A DNA stretch of 64,000 nt from WTFY01 sp026713925 (lineage in GTDB: Bacteria; Pseudomonadota; Gammaproteobacteria; UBA4575): positions 744,001-808,000 of the forward strand of contig OY759361.1 of assembly GCA_963662355.1 (NCBI GenBank). The letters are read 5' to 3'. A program made the translations under genes and the position numbers. Every line of letters begins with the position of its first letter. Position 1 is the first letter of the stretch. The notes below the pieces were generated by a model that searched no databases, was not told the origin of the DNA, and saw only the letters and a program-made list of their open reading frames with translations. Of this stretch, positions 17,509 through 25,172 are shown piece after piece.

Positions 17509-18222
17509 TTGCGCACTGGCGCCTGCGGGGTGATTTTGGATAACGCGCAGCCTGCGGAGGGCAACCTGCTTATCAATGCATGCGACATTGGCGTGCGGCG
17601 AGGGGAACGCTGGATCGTGCGGCATGTTGACATCAGGGTGGTTCGTGGCGAACTGGTATTTCTGATTGGTGCCAATGGAGCGGGCAAGTCAACCTGTGCT
17701 AAAGCCGTGCTCGGCCTGATCGGTACTGATGAGGGTACGATTGAACGGATGCCGTCTCTGGAGGTGGGCTATGTTCCACAACGATTGGCGATGAACCCTA
17801 CGTTGCCTTTAAGCCTGCGTCGTCTGATGACGCTGACTGGCCGTTTCGGTGCCCGCGAGATCGATGCTGCGCTGGCTGCGGTTGGCCTGGAACGCCTTGG
17901 TGACCCGCCGGTCACGACCCTGTCTGGCGGTGAATTTCAGCGGCTGTTGCTTGCTCGTGCACTGATTCACCGTCCCGGCTTGCTGATTCTCGACGAACCG
18001 GCCCAGGGCGTCGACATTGCCGGAACGGATGTGCTCCATGAACTGGTTGCAGAAATACGCCGTGATCTCGGCTGTGGCGTCCTGTTGATTTCCCATGACC
18101 TCCAGATGGCCATGGAAACCGGCGATGACGTGGTGGTACTGGTGCCGCATGAACACGATGAACACTCCCCGGGGAGCAGCTTCGCAACTGACCGGGATCA
18201 TGGCGGCACGTCGCCGGGCTGA
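17509..18222 (+). CDS. znuC: zinc ABC transporter ATP-binding protein ZnuC
   Basis: ATPase that drives zinc import through ZnuB. Walker A is IGANGAGKST, the Q-loop lies in YVPQRLA, the signature is LSGGEFQRLLLARAL, and Walker B is LLILDEPAQGVD, with the switch His in ISHDLQMA. The C-terminus contains a His-rich HEHDEH stretch typical of ZnuC. No in-frame ATG exists near the expected start; TTG 17509 or GTG 17530 are candidates, neither with a good ribosome site, and family similarity begins only near LLINACDIG. The stop is 3 bases before znuB. Confidence 0.93.
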   Translation: MRTGACGVILDNAQPAEGNLLINACDIGVRRGERWIVRHVDIRVVRGELVFLIGANGAGKSTCAKAVLGLIGTDEGTIERMPSLEVGYVPQRLAMNPTLPLSLRRLMTLTGRFGAREIDAALAAVGLERLGDPPVTTLSGGEFQRLLLARALIHRPGLLILDEPAQGVDIAGTDVLHELVAEIRRDLGCGVLLISHDLQMAMETGDDVVVLVPHEHDEHSPGSSFATDRDHGGTSPG

Positions 18223-18225
18223 GCC

Positions 18226-19029
18226 ATGCTGGACGATTTTTTCGTACGCGCACTGCTCGCAGGTATCGGCTTGGCACTTGTCACTGGGCCGGCAGGATGT
18301 TTTGTCGTCTGGCGAAGGCTTGCCTACTTTGGCGAAACGATTGCGCATTCAGCCCTGCTCGGTGTCGCGCTTGCCATCCTGTTCGGTTTCAACCTGGTAC
18401 TTGGTATATTTGTCACTGCCTCAGCGGTGGTGCTGGCAATGTTTTTTCTTGAGCGGCGCGACACGCTTCCTACTGATACCCTGCTTGGTCTGCTTGCCCA
18501 TGGTGGACTCGCCCTCGGTCTCGTTATCCTGTCCTTTTTCCCAACCATGCAGCTTGACCTGCATGCGCTGCTGTTCGGGGATATTCTCGCCGTATCGCGT
18601 GCTGATCTGGCTGTCGTCTGGATTGGTGGTGCAATCGCGCTGGGCGTGTTGTGGTGGATCTGGCGCCCGCTGCTGGCGGCGACCGTAAGTGCTGACCTGG
18701 CAACTGTGGCTGGATTGAAACCGGAGCGTGCGCAATTGGTGTTCGGAATTCTTGTGGCGGCAGCGATTGCAGTAGCCATCAAGGTCGTCGGGGTACTGTT
18801 GATTGTCGCGCTGCTGGTGATACCGGCTGCGACGGTGCGGCGCTTTGCAACGAGCCCCGAGAAAATGGCAACAGGTGCTGCAGCGGCTGGCGTGATCGCA
18901 GTTGCAGGGGGATTGTTTGCCTCCGCAGAACTTGATACGCCATCCGGCCCTTCTATCGTTGTGGCTGCATTGGCGCTGTTCGCTGTTACCCGTATACGCC
19001 GTTCACGATCCCCAGGAAATGCCCGCTGA
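18226..19029 (+). CDS. znuB: zinc ABC transporter permease ZnuB
   Basis: Inner-membrane channel subunit of 267 residues with about seven to eight hydrophobic helices. The N-terminal MLDDFFVRALLAGIGLALVTGP and the GETIAHSALLGVALAI block are typical of the ABC-3 family, and the coupling region is followed by KVVGVLLIVALLVIPAATVR. It starts 3 bases after znuC, so the two are translated together. Its stop is separated by only 3 bases from the convergent efflux gene. Confidence 0.95.
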   Translation: MLDDFFVRALLAGIGLALVTGPAGCFVVWRRLAYFGETIAHSALLGVALAILFGFNLVLGIFVTASAVVLAMFFLERRDTLPTDTLLGLLAHGGLALGLVILSFFPTMQLDLHALLFGDILAVSRADLAVVWIGGAIALGVLWWIWRPLLAATVSADLATVAGLKPERAQLVFGILVAAAIAVAIKVVGVLLIVALLVIPAATVRRFATSPEKMATGAAAAGVIAVAGGLFASAELDTPSGPSIVVAALALFAVTRIRRSRSPGNAR

Positions 19030-19032
19030 GGC

Positions 19033-19956
19033 TTACCCGGTCGTGGAGGCGGGATGGTCGGTACAGCTTTCCAGTTCGATTTGCACCGTGACGTGATCGA
19101 TGCTAAAGCGTTCTGCCAGGCGGGCCTGGATCGCAGCGATGGCTGAATCCGGGTTGCTGCCCCCCGTGACGCGTGCATGCAGGGTCAGCAATGAGCGGTC
19201 TTGCGACAGGGACCAGGCGTGTACATGATGCACATCCTCGACCACGGGGATGTGCGCAACAAGATCTGGCCCAATTTCATGGACATCCAGTTGCTTGGGA
19301 ACACCCTCGAGCAGAACATGTGCCGAATCCTTCACCAGCAACCAGGCGTTACGCAGGACCAGAAGTCCAACCAGGATCGAGAGTAATGCATCGATCGGCA
19401 TCCAGCCGGTCACCATGATCGTCAGGGCTGCAACGACAGCAGTGGCCGAACCGAGCATGTCTCCTAGCACGTGAAGCAGGGCACCCCGGATGTTGAGATT
19501 GTCACGGTCGGCTCCATGCAGCATGATGAATACAGTAGCATTGACGACAAGGCCGAGTACCGCCGCCACCAGCATGGGTCCGGCCAGTACCTCGGCGGGG
19601 TGAATGAATCGTTCGACTGCTTCGAAGAAGATCCAGCCGATGATAAATATCAGGGAGATGCCATTGGTGAATGCAGCCAGTACGGGGAAGCGGTGGTACC
19701 CGTAGGTGCGTTCCTGATCGGCTGGGCGTCGACTCAGTCTGAAGGCCAGCCAGGCAAGCAGCAGGGACACCGTATCGACAAGCATGTGGGCGGCATCGGC
19801 CAGTAGGGCCAGGGAGCCCGAGATCACTCCGACGATCACCTCTACAATCATGAAGCTCCCTGTCAGGAGCAGGGCCCAGAAGATACGCTGGACATTGACA
19901 CTGTGCCAAGCTCCGGCATCGTGGCCGTGGGCATGCCTGTCGTGGTTACCGGCCAT
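19033..19956 (-). CDS. cation diffusion facilitator, zinc/cadmium efflux type (ZitB/CzcD-like)
   Basis: Inner-membrane antiporter that exports zinc and similar divalent ions. It has six hydrophobic helices; the transport-site motifs are HMLVD in helix 2 (DAAHMLVDTVSLL) and HVLGD in helix 5, the H/D pattern of zinc transporters. A His-rich N-terminus (HDRHAHGHDAG) and a cytoplasmic C-terminal domain with HHVHAWSLS complete it. ATG 19956 is preferred over 19971 because GGAG lies 7 bases before it; length is then 307 residues. It faces znuCB tail to tail, placing uptake and efflux together. Confidence 0.92.
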   Translation of the reverse strand: MAGNHDRHAHGHDAGAWHSVNVQRIFWALLLTGSFMIVEVIVGVISGSLALLADAAHMLVDTVSLLLAWLAFRLSRRPADQERTYGYHRFPVLAAFTNGISLIFIIGWIFFEAVERFIHPAEVLAGPMLVAAVLGLVVNATVFIMLHGADRDNLNIRGALLHVLGDMLGSATAVVAALTIMVTGWMPIDALLSILVGLLVLRNAWLLVKDSAHVLLEGVPKQLDVHEIGPDLVAHIPVVEDVHHVHAWSLSQDRSLLTLHARVTGGSNPDSAIAAIQARLAERFSIDHVTVQIELESCTDHPASTTG

Positions 19957-20105
19957 CGAAGGCTCCGGCATCTTCCATCAGCGATATCAAGTCATCACGC
20001 CCACACAACCTGCAGTGCCGGTCATCCTCAAGCTGCCCGGCTTCCGCTCGGGTTTTCTGGCGGGTTCCGAATGCATTGTGCAGAGTCATCAGCTGCCTGG
20101 GTGGC

Positions 20106-21062
20106 CTACATGTAAGCCGTGGTGTCAGTGTGTAGTTCCAGGCATCCGGTAACCGAACTGATATGTGTAAGATGGTGGTTGTCCAGGTAGTCGATGATCC
20201 CCTGTTTGATTTTCTTGCAACAAAGTGGGTCATAGAAAAGGCCCGTACCCACGCCTACGGCTGTGGCCCCTGCAATCAGGAATTCAATCGCGTCACTGGC
20301 GTTGACGATGCCGCCCTGGCCAATGATAGGGATCTTGTGTGGTGTGCACACCTGGTACACCTCATGCACTTTCAGCAATGCGATGGGCTTGATCGCGGGA
20401 CCAGACAGACCCCCCTGGTTGTTGTGCAGAATGGGCTGCCGGGATTCAATGTCGATTGCCATGCCCATGACGGTATTGATCACGGCAAAGGCATCGCTGC
20501 CTGCTTCGATACAGCGTCTTGCATTGTGCCGGATGTCCGTCTGGTTCGGTGACAGTTTGGTGATGAGCGGTTTGCTGGTAACTTCACGGCAGACTTCAAC
20601 CACGCGGGCGGACATTTCTGGGTCGTTGCCGAATGCCACCCCGCCTTCCTTTACATTCGGGCATGAGATATTGATTTCGATCGCATCGATGGGGGAGTCA
20701 TCAAATCTTCGTGTGACTTCCCTGTACTCTTCCACGGTCGAGCCGGAGACGTTGGCAATAAATCGTGTCTGGGAAAAATCCAGTCCGGGCAAAATGTTGT
20801 TTACGATGGTGTCCACGCCCGGGTTCTGCAGGCCGATCGCATTCAGCATTCCTTCCGAGGTTTCGGCAAGGCGGTGCGGAGCGTTGCCCAGGCGTGGTTT
20901 GAGTGTCGTTCCTTTCAGGCACACGGCCCCCACATCGCGATTGGAAAACCCCTGGACGCGGGTATATTCCTCACCGAAACCAACGCATCCGGACAGCAGG
21001 ACCAGCGGCGAATCGAACTCCAAGCCGCAAAAGTCCACCTTGAGTCTTTGGTCGTCGTTCAT
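20106..21062 (-). CDS. pyrD: dihydroorotate dehydrogenase, class 1B-type catalytic subunit
   Basis: Cytosolic flavoprotein (FMN) of 318 residues that oxidises dihydroorotate to orotate in pyrimidine synthesis. The active-site base is Cys134 in NISCPNVKEGG, the class 1 pattern, while class 2 enzymes use Ser. FMN-binding blocks are GAVCLKGTT, NAIGLQNPG and GQGGIVNASDAIEFLIAGA. Class 1B enzymes pass electrons to NAD through PyrK; no pyrK lies in this window. Most gammaproteobacteria use a membrane-linked class 2 PyrD, so this type is notable. Confidence 0.88.
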   Translation of the reverse strand: MNDDQRLKVDFCGLEFDSPLVLLSGCVGFGEEYTRVQGFSNRDVGAVCLKGTTLKPRLGNAPHRLAETSEGMLNAIGLQNPGVDTIVNNILPGLDFSQTRFIANVSGSTVEEYREVTRRFDDSPIDAIEINISCPNVKEGGVAFGNDPEMSARVVEVCREVTSKPLITKLSPNQTDIRHNARRCIEAGSDAFAVINTVMGMAIDIESRQPILHNNQGGLSGPAIKPIALLKVHEVYQVCTPHKIPIIGQGGIVNASDAIEFLIAGATAVGVGTGLFYDPLCCKKIKQGIIDYLDNHHLTHISSVTGCLELHTDTTAYM

Positions 21063-21131
21063 GTCCGCAGTCCGTGTCTTACATCATTGTAGCCGTGCCT
21101 GTGCTGCTGTCGACGCGGGTAAACCCCGTAT

Positions 21132-22124
21132 TCATTTCAGTTCGACTTTCATGTCACGGCTTAGCAGTTCCGATACGGCAGTTTCCAGCTCGATGTCTCC
21201 GTTCAGCACGTGCCAAACCTGTGTGCAGATCGGCATGTCCACTTGGCTTTTCCTGGCCACCCGGTGTACGACCTGGGCGGCATGAAACCCTTCAACGGCC
21301 TGTCCCAGTTCATTCATGTACTGTTGCGCAGTCTTGCCTTGTGCCAGAGCAAGCCCCAGACGGCGATTGCGGGACTGATCGTCGGTACAGGTCAGGATCA
21401 GGTCCCCTACACCAGCCAGGCCCATCAGGGTCGTGCGGTTTGCATCCAGACTTTCCCCCAGGCGCATCATTTCCGCCAGCCCCCGGGTGATCAGCGCCGC
21501 TCTGGCATTGGCACCAAACCCGAGTCCGTCGGTAATGCCGGCAGCGATGGCCAGCACATTTTTGATTGTACCACCCAGTTCGACACCAATGATGTCGTCA
21601 CTCGTGTAGACACGGAAATTGTTGCTGTGAAAATATACTGCCAGTTCTTTTGCGTATACCAGGTCGGTGGATGCAAGGGTGACTGCGGCAGGCAGTTTGC
21701 CGGCAACTTCCTTGGCGAAGGATGGCCCCGACAGGGCGGCTGTCTGGATGTCCCCCAGAACCTGGAGAACAACCTCGTGCATCATCATGTCACTTTGCTT
21801 TTCGAAACCCTTTGTTGCCCAGACCACCCTTGCAGGGAAATGCTCCTGTACCAGCTGTTCACACACGGTACGCATGGCATAGCTCGGGACAGCAATCAGG
21901 ACGAAATCCGCTTCACCGACCGCAGCCGGCAGTTCGTGATGCGCGGAAAGTGAATCCGGAAAAGAGTAACCGGGGAGGTAGCGAAGGTTACATCGCTCGG
22001 TCTGCAGGGTATCGATAAGTTCCGTATCGCAATCCCATACCCGTGTACTGTGGCCATTCCGGGACAGCTGCAGGGCAAGTGCCGTACCCCAAGACCCCGC
22101 GCCCAACACTGCAGTGATAGCCAT
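21132..22124 (-). CDS. gpsA: NAD(P)-dependent glycerol-3-phosphate dehydrogenase
   Basis: Reduces dihydroxyacetone phosphate to sn-glycerol 3-phosphate for phospholipid synthesis. The Rossmann motif VLGAGSWGTALA is at residue 6; the catalytic Lys lies in ELGGTIKNVLAIAAG, followed by NARAALITRGLAEM and the GLAGVGDLILTC signature. Its 330 residues match the family. It ends the rhodanese-grxC-secB-gpsA gene cluster, 8 bases after secB. Confidence 0.97.
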   Translation of the reverse strand: MAITAVLGAGSWGTALALQLSRNGHSTRVWDCDTELIDTLQTERCNLRYLPGYSFPDSLSAHHELPAAVGEADFVLIAVPSYAMRTVCEQLVQEHFPARVVWATKGFEKQSDMMMHEVVLQVLGDIQTAALSGPSFAKEVAGKLPAAVTLASTDLVYAKELAVYFHSNNFRVYTSDDIIGVELGGTIKNVLAIAAGITDGLGFGANARAALITRGLAEMMRLGESLDANRTTLMGLAGVGDLILTCTDDQSRNRRLGLALAQGKTAQQYMNELGQAVEGFHAAQVVHRVARKSQVDMPICTQVWHVLNGDIELETAVSELLSRDMKVELK

Positions 22125-22132
22125 GAATTACA

Positions 22133-22597
22133 TCAGTGCTTGGCTTGATCGGGTTTGGATTTCTGCTCTTCCAGGGCTATCACATGCTGTTGGTACAAGG
22201 ATTCAAAATTTACCGGATTCAGCAGCAATTGCGGGAAGCCCCCTTTCAGTACCAGTTCGGATACGGTCTCGCGGGCGAAAGGAAACAGGATGCTAGGGCA
22301 ATGACTTCCCAGTAACCGGTTGCGTTCTTCCTGCTTGAAATTCTTGACCAGGAAAATTCCTGCCTGCTTGACTTCGACCAGAAACGCGGTGGCTTCTTCC
22401 TGTGTCACGGTGACCTGCACGGTCATGCAGACCTCAAAAACGTGATCGTCCAGTCTGGCGTTTTCAGAATGGATGCGGATGTCGGTTTTGGGGTTCCATT
22501 GTTTGGTGAATACTTTCGGTGAGCTTGGGGTCTCAAAGGAAATATCCTTGACGTAAACCTTTTGAATCTCGAATTTCTGGTCCGTTTCCGCAGCCAT
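22133..22597 (-). CDS. secB: protein-export chaperone SecB
   Basis: Tetrameric cytoplasmic chaperone that keeps preproteins unfolded and hands them to SecA. The 154 residues include the classic IQKVYVKDISFETP near the N-terminus, CPSILFPFARETVSELV and GGFPQLLLNPVNFESLY. Position between grxC and gpsA is the usual gammaproteobacterial order. Confidence 0.97.
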   Translation of the reverse strand: MAAETDQKFEIQKVYVKDISFETPSSPKVFTKQWNPKTDIRIHSENARLDDHVFEVCMTVQVTVTQEEATAFLVEVKQAGIFLVKNFKQEERNRLLGSHCPSILFPFARETVSELVLKGGFPQLLLNPVNFESLYQQHVIALEEQKSKPDQAKH

Positions 22598-22641
22598 GTG
22601 ATCACGTATGTTTTTGCGTCAGGCTGAACTGGAGAAAGCCG

Positions 22642-22902
22642 TTATGTGGACAACAGATCATTCAGCATACCTGACTGGTTCAGTTCGGAAAGGTCATCGA
22701 AGCCCCCCACATGCCTGTCTCCGATGAAGATCTGCGGCACCGTCTGACGTTGGCTGCGGGCCATCATTTCTTCGCGCAGCTTGGGGTCCTCGTCCACGTT
22801 GACTTCTGTGTAAAGCATCCCTTTGCTGTCAAGCAGGCGTTTTGCGGCGTTGCAGTACGCACAGCGGTTTCCGGTATATACCACAACCTTGCTGGCGTTC
22901 AT
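22642..22902 (-). CDS. grxC: glutaredoxin 3
   Basis: Small thiol-disulfide oxidoreductase of 86 residues. The redox motif is Cys14-Ala-Tyr-Cys17 rather than the usual CPYC, and the cis-proline TVPQIFI and the glutathione-binding GGFDDL are present. The start at 22902 overlaps the stop of the rhodanese gene as ATGA, so the two are translationally coupled; the longer open frame upstream is not used. Confidence 0.95.
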   Translation of the reverse strand: MNASKVVVYTGNRCAYCNAAKRLLDSKGMLYTEVNVDEDPKLREEMMARSQRQTVPQIFIGDRHVGGFDDLSELNQSGMLNDLLST

Positions 22903-23324
22903 CGTTTCACCACCGGAAGTTGGTCGTTTATCCAGGCCGTGATCCCACCTTTCAGGCCGAACACCCGGGTGTAGTGGTTGCCGGTCAGGACCTTGCAGGC
23001 CTGTGAAGAGCGGTTGCCCATCTTGCAAAAGACCAGTATCGGCCGGTCCTTGTTTTGGCTCAGGCTGTCGGCCTTTTGTGACAGCGCACTTAATGCCACA
23101 TGTTTTGCATTGATGATACTGCCCTGGCTGTGCTCATTCGGCTCACGCACATCCAGTATCAGCGCATCTTCCTGGTTGATCAGGCTAACGGCCTCTACCG
23201 GGGTAATTTCCTTGAAGCCCCGCGTGAACCTTCTGATCTCTGTCCAGAGAATTAGTCCGAGCACTACTGCAAAGGCGATAAATAAGTGATAATTTCTGAT
23301 TACAAAATCGATGAATTCTTCCAT
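22899..23324 (-). CDS. membrane-anchored rhodanese-like protein (YibN type)
   Basis: A single N-terminal membrane helix (about residues 11-27) tethers a cytoplasmic rhodanese domain. The domain has LILDVREPNEHSQGSI and the active loop CKMGNRS with Cys100, so it is probably an active persulfide carrier or sulfurtransferase. Its physiological partner is unknown, as for E. coli YibN. It heads the cluster with grxC, secB and gpsA, and begins about 90 bases after an ArsR-family regulator with persulfide-sensor-like cysteines. Confidence 0.9.
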   Translation of the reverse strand: MEEFIDFVIRNYHLFIAFAVVLGLILWTEIRRFTRGFKEITPVEAVSLINQEDALILDVREPNEHSQGSIINAKHVALSALSQKADSLSQNKDRPILVFCKMGNRSSQACKVLTGNHYTRVFGLKGGITAWINDQLPVVKR

Positions 23325-23416
23325 TCTGCGTGCTGGGTGGTTTCTGGTTGTAGGATCGATGTCGAGTCGTCAAATGCGTCAACTGTGAGCGAAATGTTGC
23401 AATGGAAAGCATGCCT

Positions 23417-23737
23417 TCAGGCATGCTGGGCCGAACAGAAGACCTGCTGCATCATTTCAATCAGCTTAAGTGTGCGCTCATCACCTACCCGGTAATAGAC
23501 CCGGTTAGCATCTTTTCGGCAAGCCAATATACCCTTATCCCGCAAAATGGCCAAATGCTGTGAGATGTTGCTCTGGGATGTACCCACATTGCAGACTATG
23601 TCCTGCACACTGATTTCACGTTGACCTAGGACACACAGAATTTTCAGCCGCAATGGATGTGACATCGCCTTGAGAGACCTCGCGGCCTGCTCGATATCTT
23701 TTTCCTGGTAGATGAGTTCTTCATCGCTTGTATTCAT
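23417..23737 (-). CDS. ArsR/SmtB-family regulator, SqrR/BigR-like cysteine pattern
   Basis: Winged-helix repressor of 106 residues with the ArsR core MSHPLRLKILCVL and recognition helix GTSQSNISQHLAILRDKGIL. Cysteines are at 35, 49, 73 and 101. The Cys35-Cys101 spacing of 66 equals that of the known persulfide sensors SqrR (41/107) and BigR (42/108), and the canonical metal-binding box of arsenite or cadmium sensors is absent. A perfect palindrome lies 51 bases upstream of its start. Divergent from envC and followed on the same strand by the rhodanese gene. Ligand is inferred, not shown. Confidence 0.85.
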   Translation of the reverse strand: MNTSDEELIYQEKDIEQAARSLKAMSHPLRLKILCVLGQREISVQDIVCNVGTSQSNISQHLAILRDKGILACRKDANRVYYRVGDERTLKLIEMMQQVFCSAQHA

Positions 23738-23788
23738 GATATTTTTGCCCGGAATGCTGTTGATTCTAAACTTCCATGCCTCTTATAG

Positions 23789-23803
23789 GCTTATAGTATA
23801 AGC
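23789..23803. promoter_or_regulatory. perfect 7-1-7 palindrome, candidate ArsR-family operator
   Basis: GCTTATAGTATAAGC sits between the divergent regulator and envC starts, inside an AT-rich tract that could also hold -10 elements. ArsR-family repressors bind such AT-rich inverted repeats, often in their own promoters. Binding is inferred from position and symmetry only. Confidence 0.5.
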
Positions 23804-23814
23804 TAATATTATAA

Positions 23815-25035
23815 ATGTCTAATATATTCATGAACTTGTTTTCCCGCGCAGACGTTCAGGCGGGCAGTACCTTGTCGATACGGGTGTGGGGAATACTTTT
23901 TTTCAGCATGTGCTGGGCTGCGGTGTTGTCTGGCGCCCCATCGCAGCAGGAAGTGGAAAGAAAACTTGAGACGGTCCAGGACCAGATCCACAAAAGCCAG
24001 TTCAGGCTCGAGAAAGGGCGTGGCGAGGTCGGGCAGATGGAAAGGGGGCTGCGCAAGCTTGAACAGCATATCGGCCAGCTCAACCGGGAGCTGGACAAGA
24101 CCGAGTCAACCTTGAAGGAAAGCCGGGAACGTTTACGGGCCTTGGGGGCCAGAAAACAGGGGCTGCTGGAACAACTTGTCAGGCACCGGGGCATGCTGCA
24201 TGCGCAAATACGGTCCGAGTACCTGTATGGAGGACAGGAAAAACTGAAGATGCTGCTTAATCAGCAGGAGCATACGACGCTGGGTCGTGCCCTTGTATAC
24301 TATGACTACCTGCACCGCGCACGCCTGCATGCAATGGAACAGTCCAGGGAAGTGCTGCAGGCTGTGCAGGAGGTCCAGGCTGAGGTCGAGGAAGAAGAAG
24401 ACCGGGCTGGGCAGACCCGAACAGCCCTGCTGAGCCAGAAACAGCAGATCGCAGAGGAACAAAAAAAGCGAAAATCGGTGCTTGAACGCTTGAGGACCAG
24501 TGTTTCCGGTGAAAATACCCGACTTTCTAGCCTTGAAGCTGACAAGAAGCAGCTTGAGGCACTTCTTCGAAAACTGCAGGCAGCCTTGGTTAATATCCCG
24601 TATGTTGACCAAGGACAGGACTTTCGGAAAGTAAAGGGCAAGCTGACTTGGCCTGTGACCGGAAAACCCAGCAACCGGTTCGGCCAAAAACGGAATTTTT
24701 CGCATCGCAAGCTGTACTGGCAGGGCGTGTTCATTCCGGGCCGCACGGGCAACGACGTATACAGTATTTTTCACGGGCGTGTAGTGTTTGCAGAATGGAT
24801 GCGTGGTTTGGGTTTGTTGACGATCATCGATCATGGCAATGGGTATATGAGCCTGTATGGACATAGCCAGAGCCTGTACAAGCAACCGGGTGAATGGGTC
24901 CGTGCAGGAGAGCGCATTGCCTCAGTGGGCAACAGCGGAGGAAGCCGTCGCACCGGTGTGTATTTCGAGATTCGCAAGCAAGGCAAGCCGGTCAACCCCG
25001 GAATCTGGTGCAAGAGACCAGCCTCGTCGGGTTAA
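23815..25035 (+). CDS. envC: EnvC-like murein hydrolase activator (coiled coil + degenerate M23)
   Basis: Periplasmic divisome-linked protein that activates amidases. A hydrophobic signal segment (about residues 24-41) precedes a long coiled coil (about 45-255, rich in Glu, Gln, Lys and Leu) and a LytM/M23 domain (about 285-398). The zinc ligands of active M23 enzymes are missing: the H-GIDI region reads GVFIPG and the final HxH reads VYFEIR, so it should activate rather than cut. Starts at 23815 or 23830 are possible, both without a clear ribosome site. Followed by ctpA as in many proteobacteria. Confidence 0.92.
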   Translation: MSNIFMNLFSRADVQAGSTLSIRVWGILFFSMCWAAVLSGAPSQQEVERKLETVQDQIHKSQFRLEKGRGEVGQMERGLRKLEQHIGQLNRELDKTESTLKESRERLRALGARKQGLLEQLVRHRGMLHAQIRSEYLYGGQEKLKMLLNQQEHTTLGRALVYYDYLHRARLHAMEQSREVLQAVQEVQAEVEEEEDRAGQTRTALLSQKQQIAEEQKKRKSVLERLRTSVSGENTRLSSLEADKKQLEALLRKLQAALVNIPYVDQGQDFRKVKGKLTWPVTGKPSNRFGQKRNFSHRKLYWQGVFIPGRTGNDVYSIFHGRVVFAEWMRGLGLLTIIDHGNGYMSLYGHSQSLYKQPGEWVRAGERIASVGNSGGSRRTGVYFEIRKQGKPVNPGIWCKRPASSG

Positions 25036-25172
25036 CACAGTTGAACAGGGAGTTGTCGGGCTGCAACAGGTAGGCATACCTGTGTAAAATGGGGTGGACA
25101 AACTATGAATGGGCGGTTGCATTCCACGACTACTATGAGGCGGATAGCAAATTTGAATTACGGAGAGTGGCA

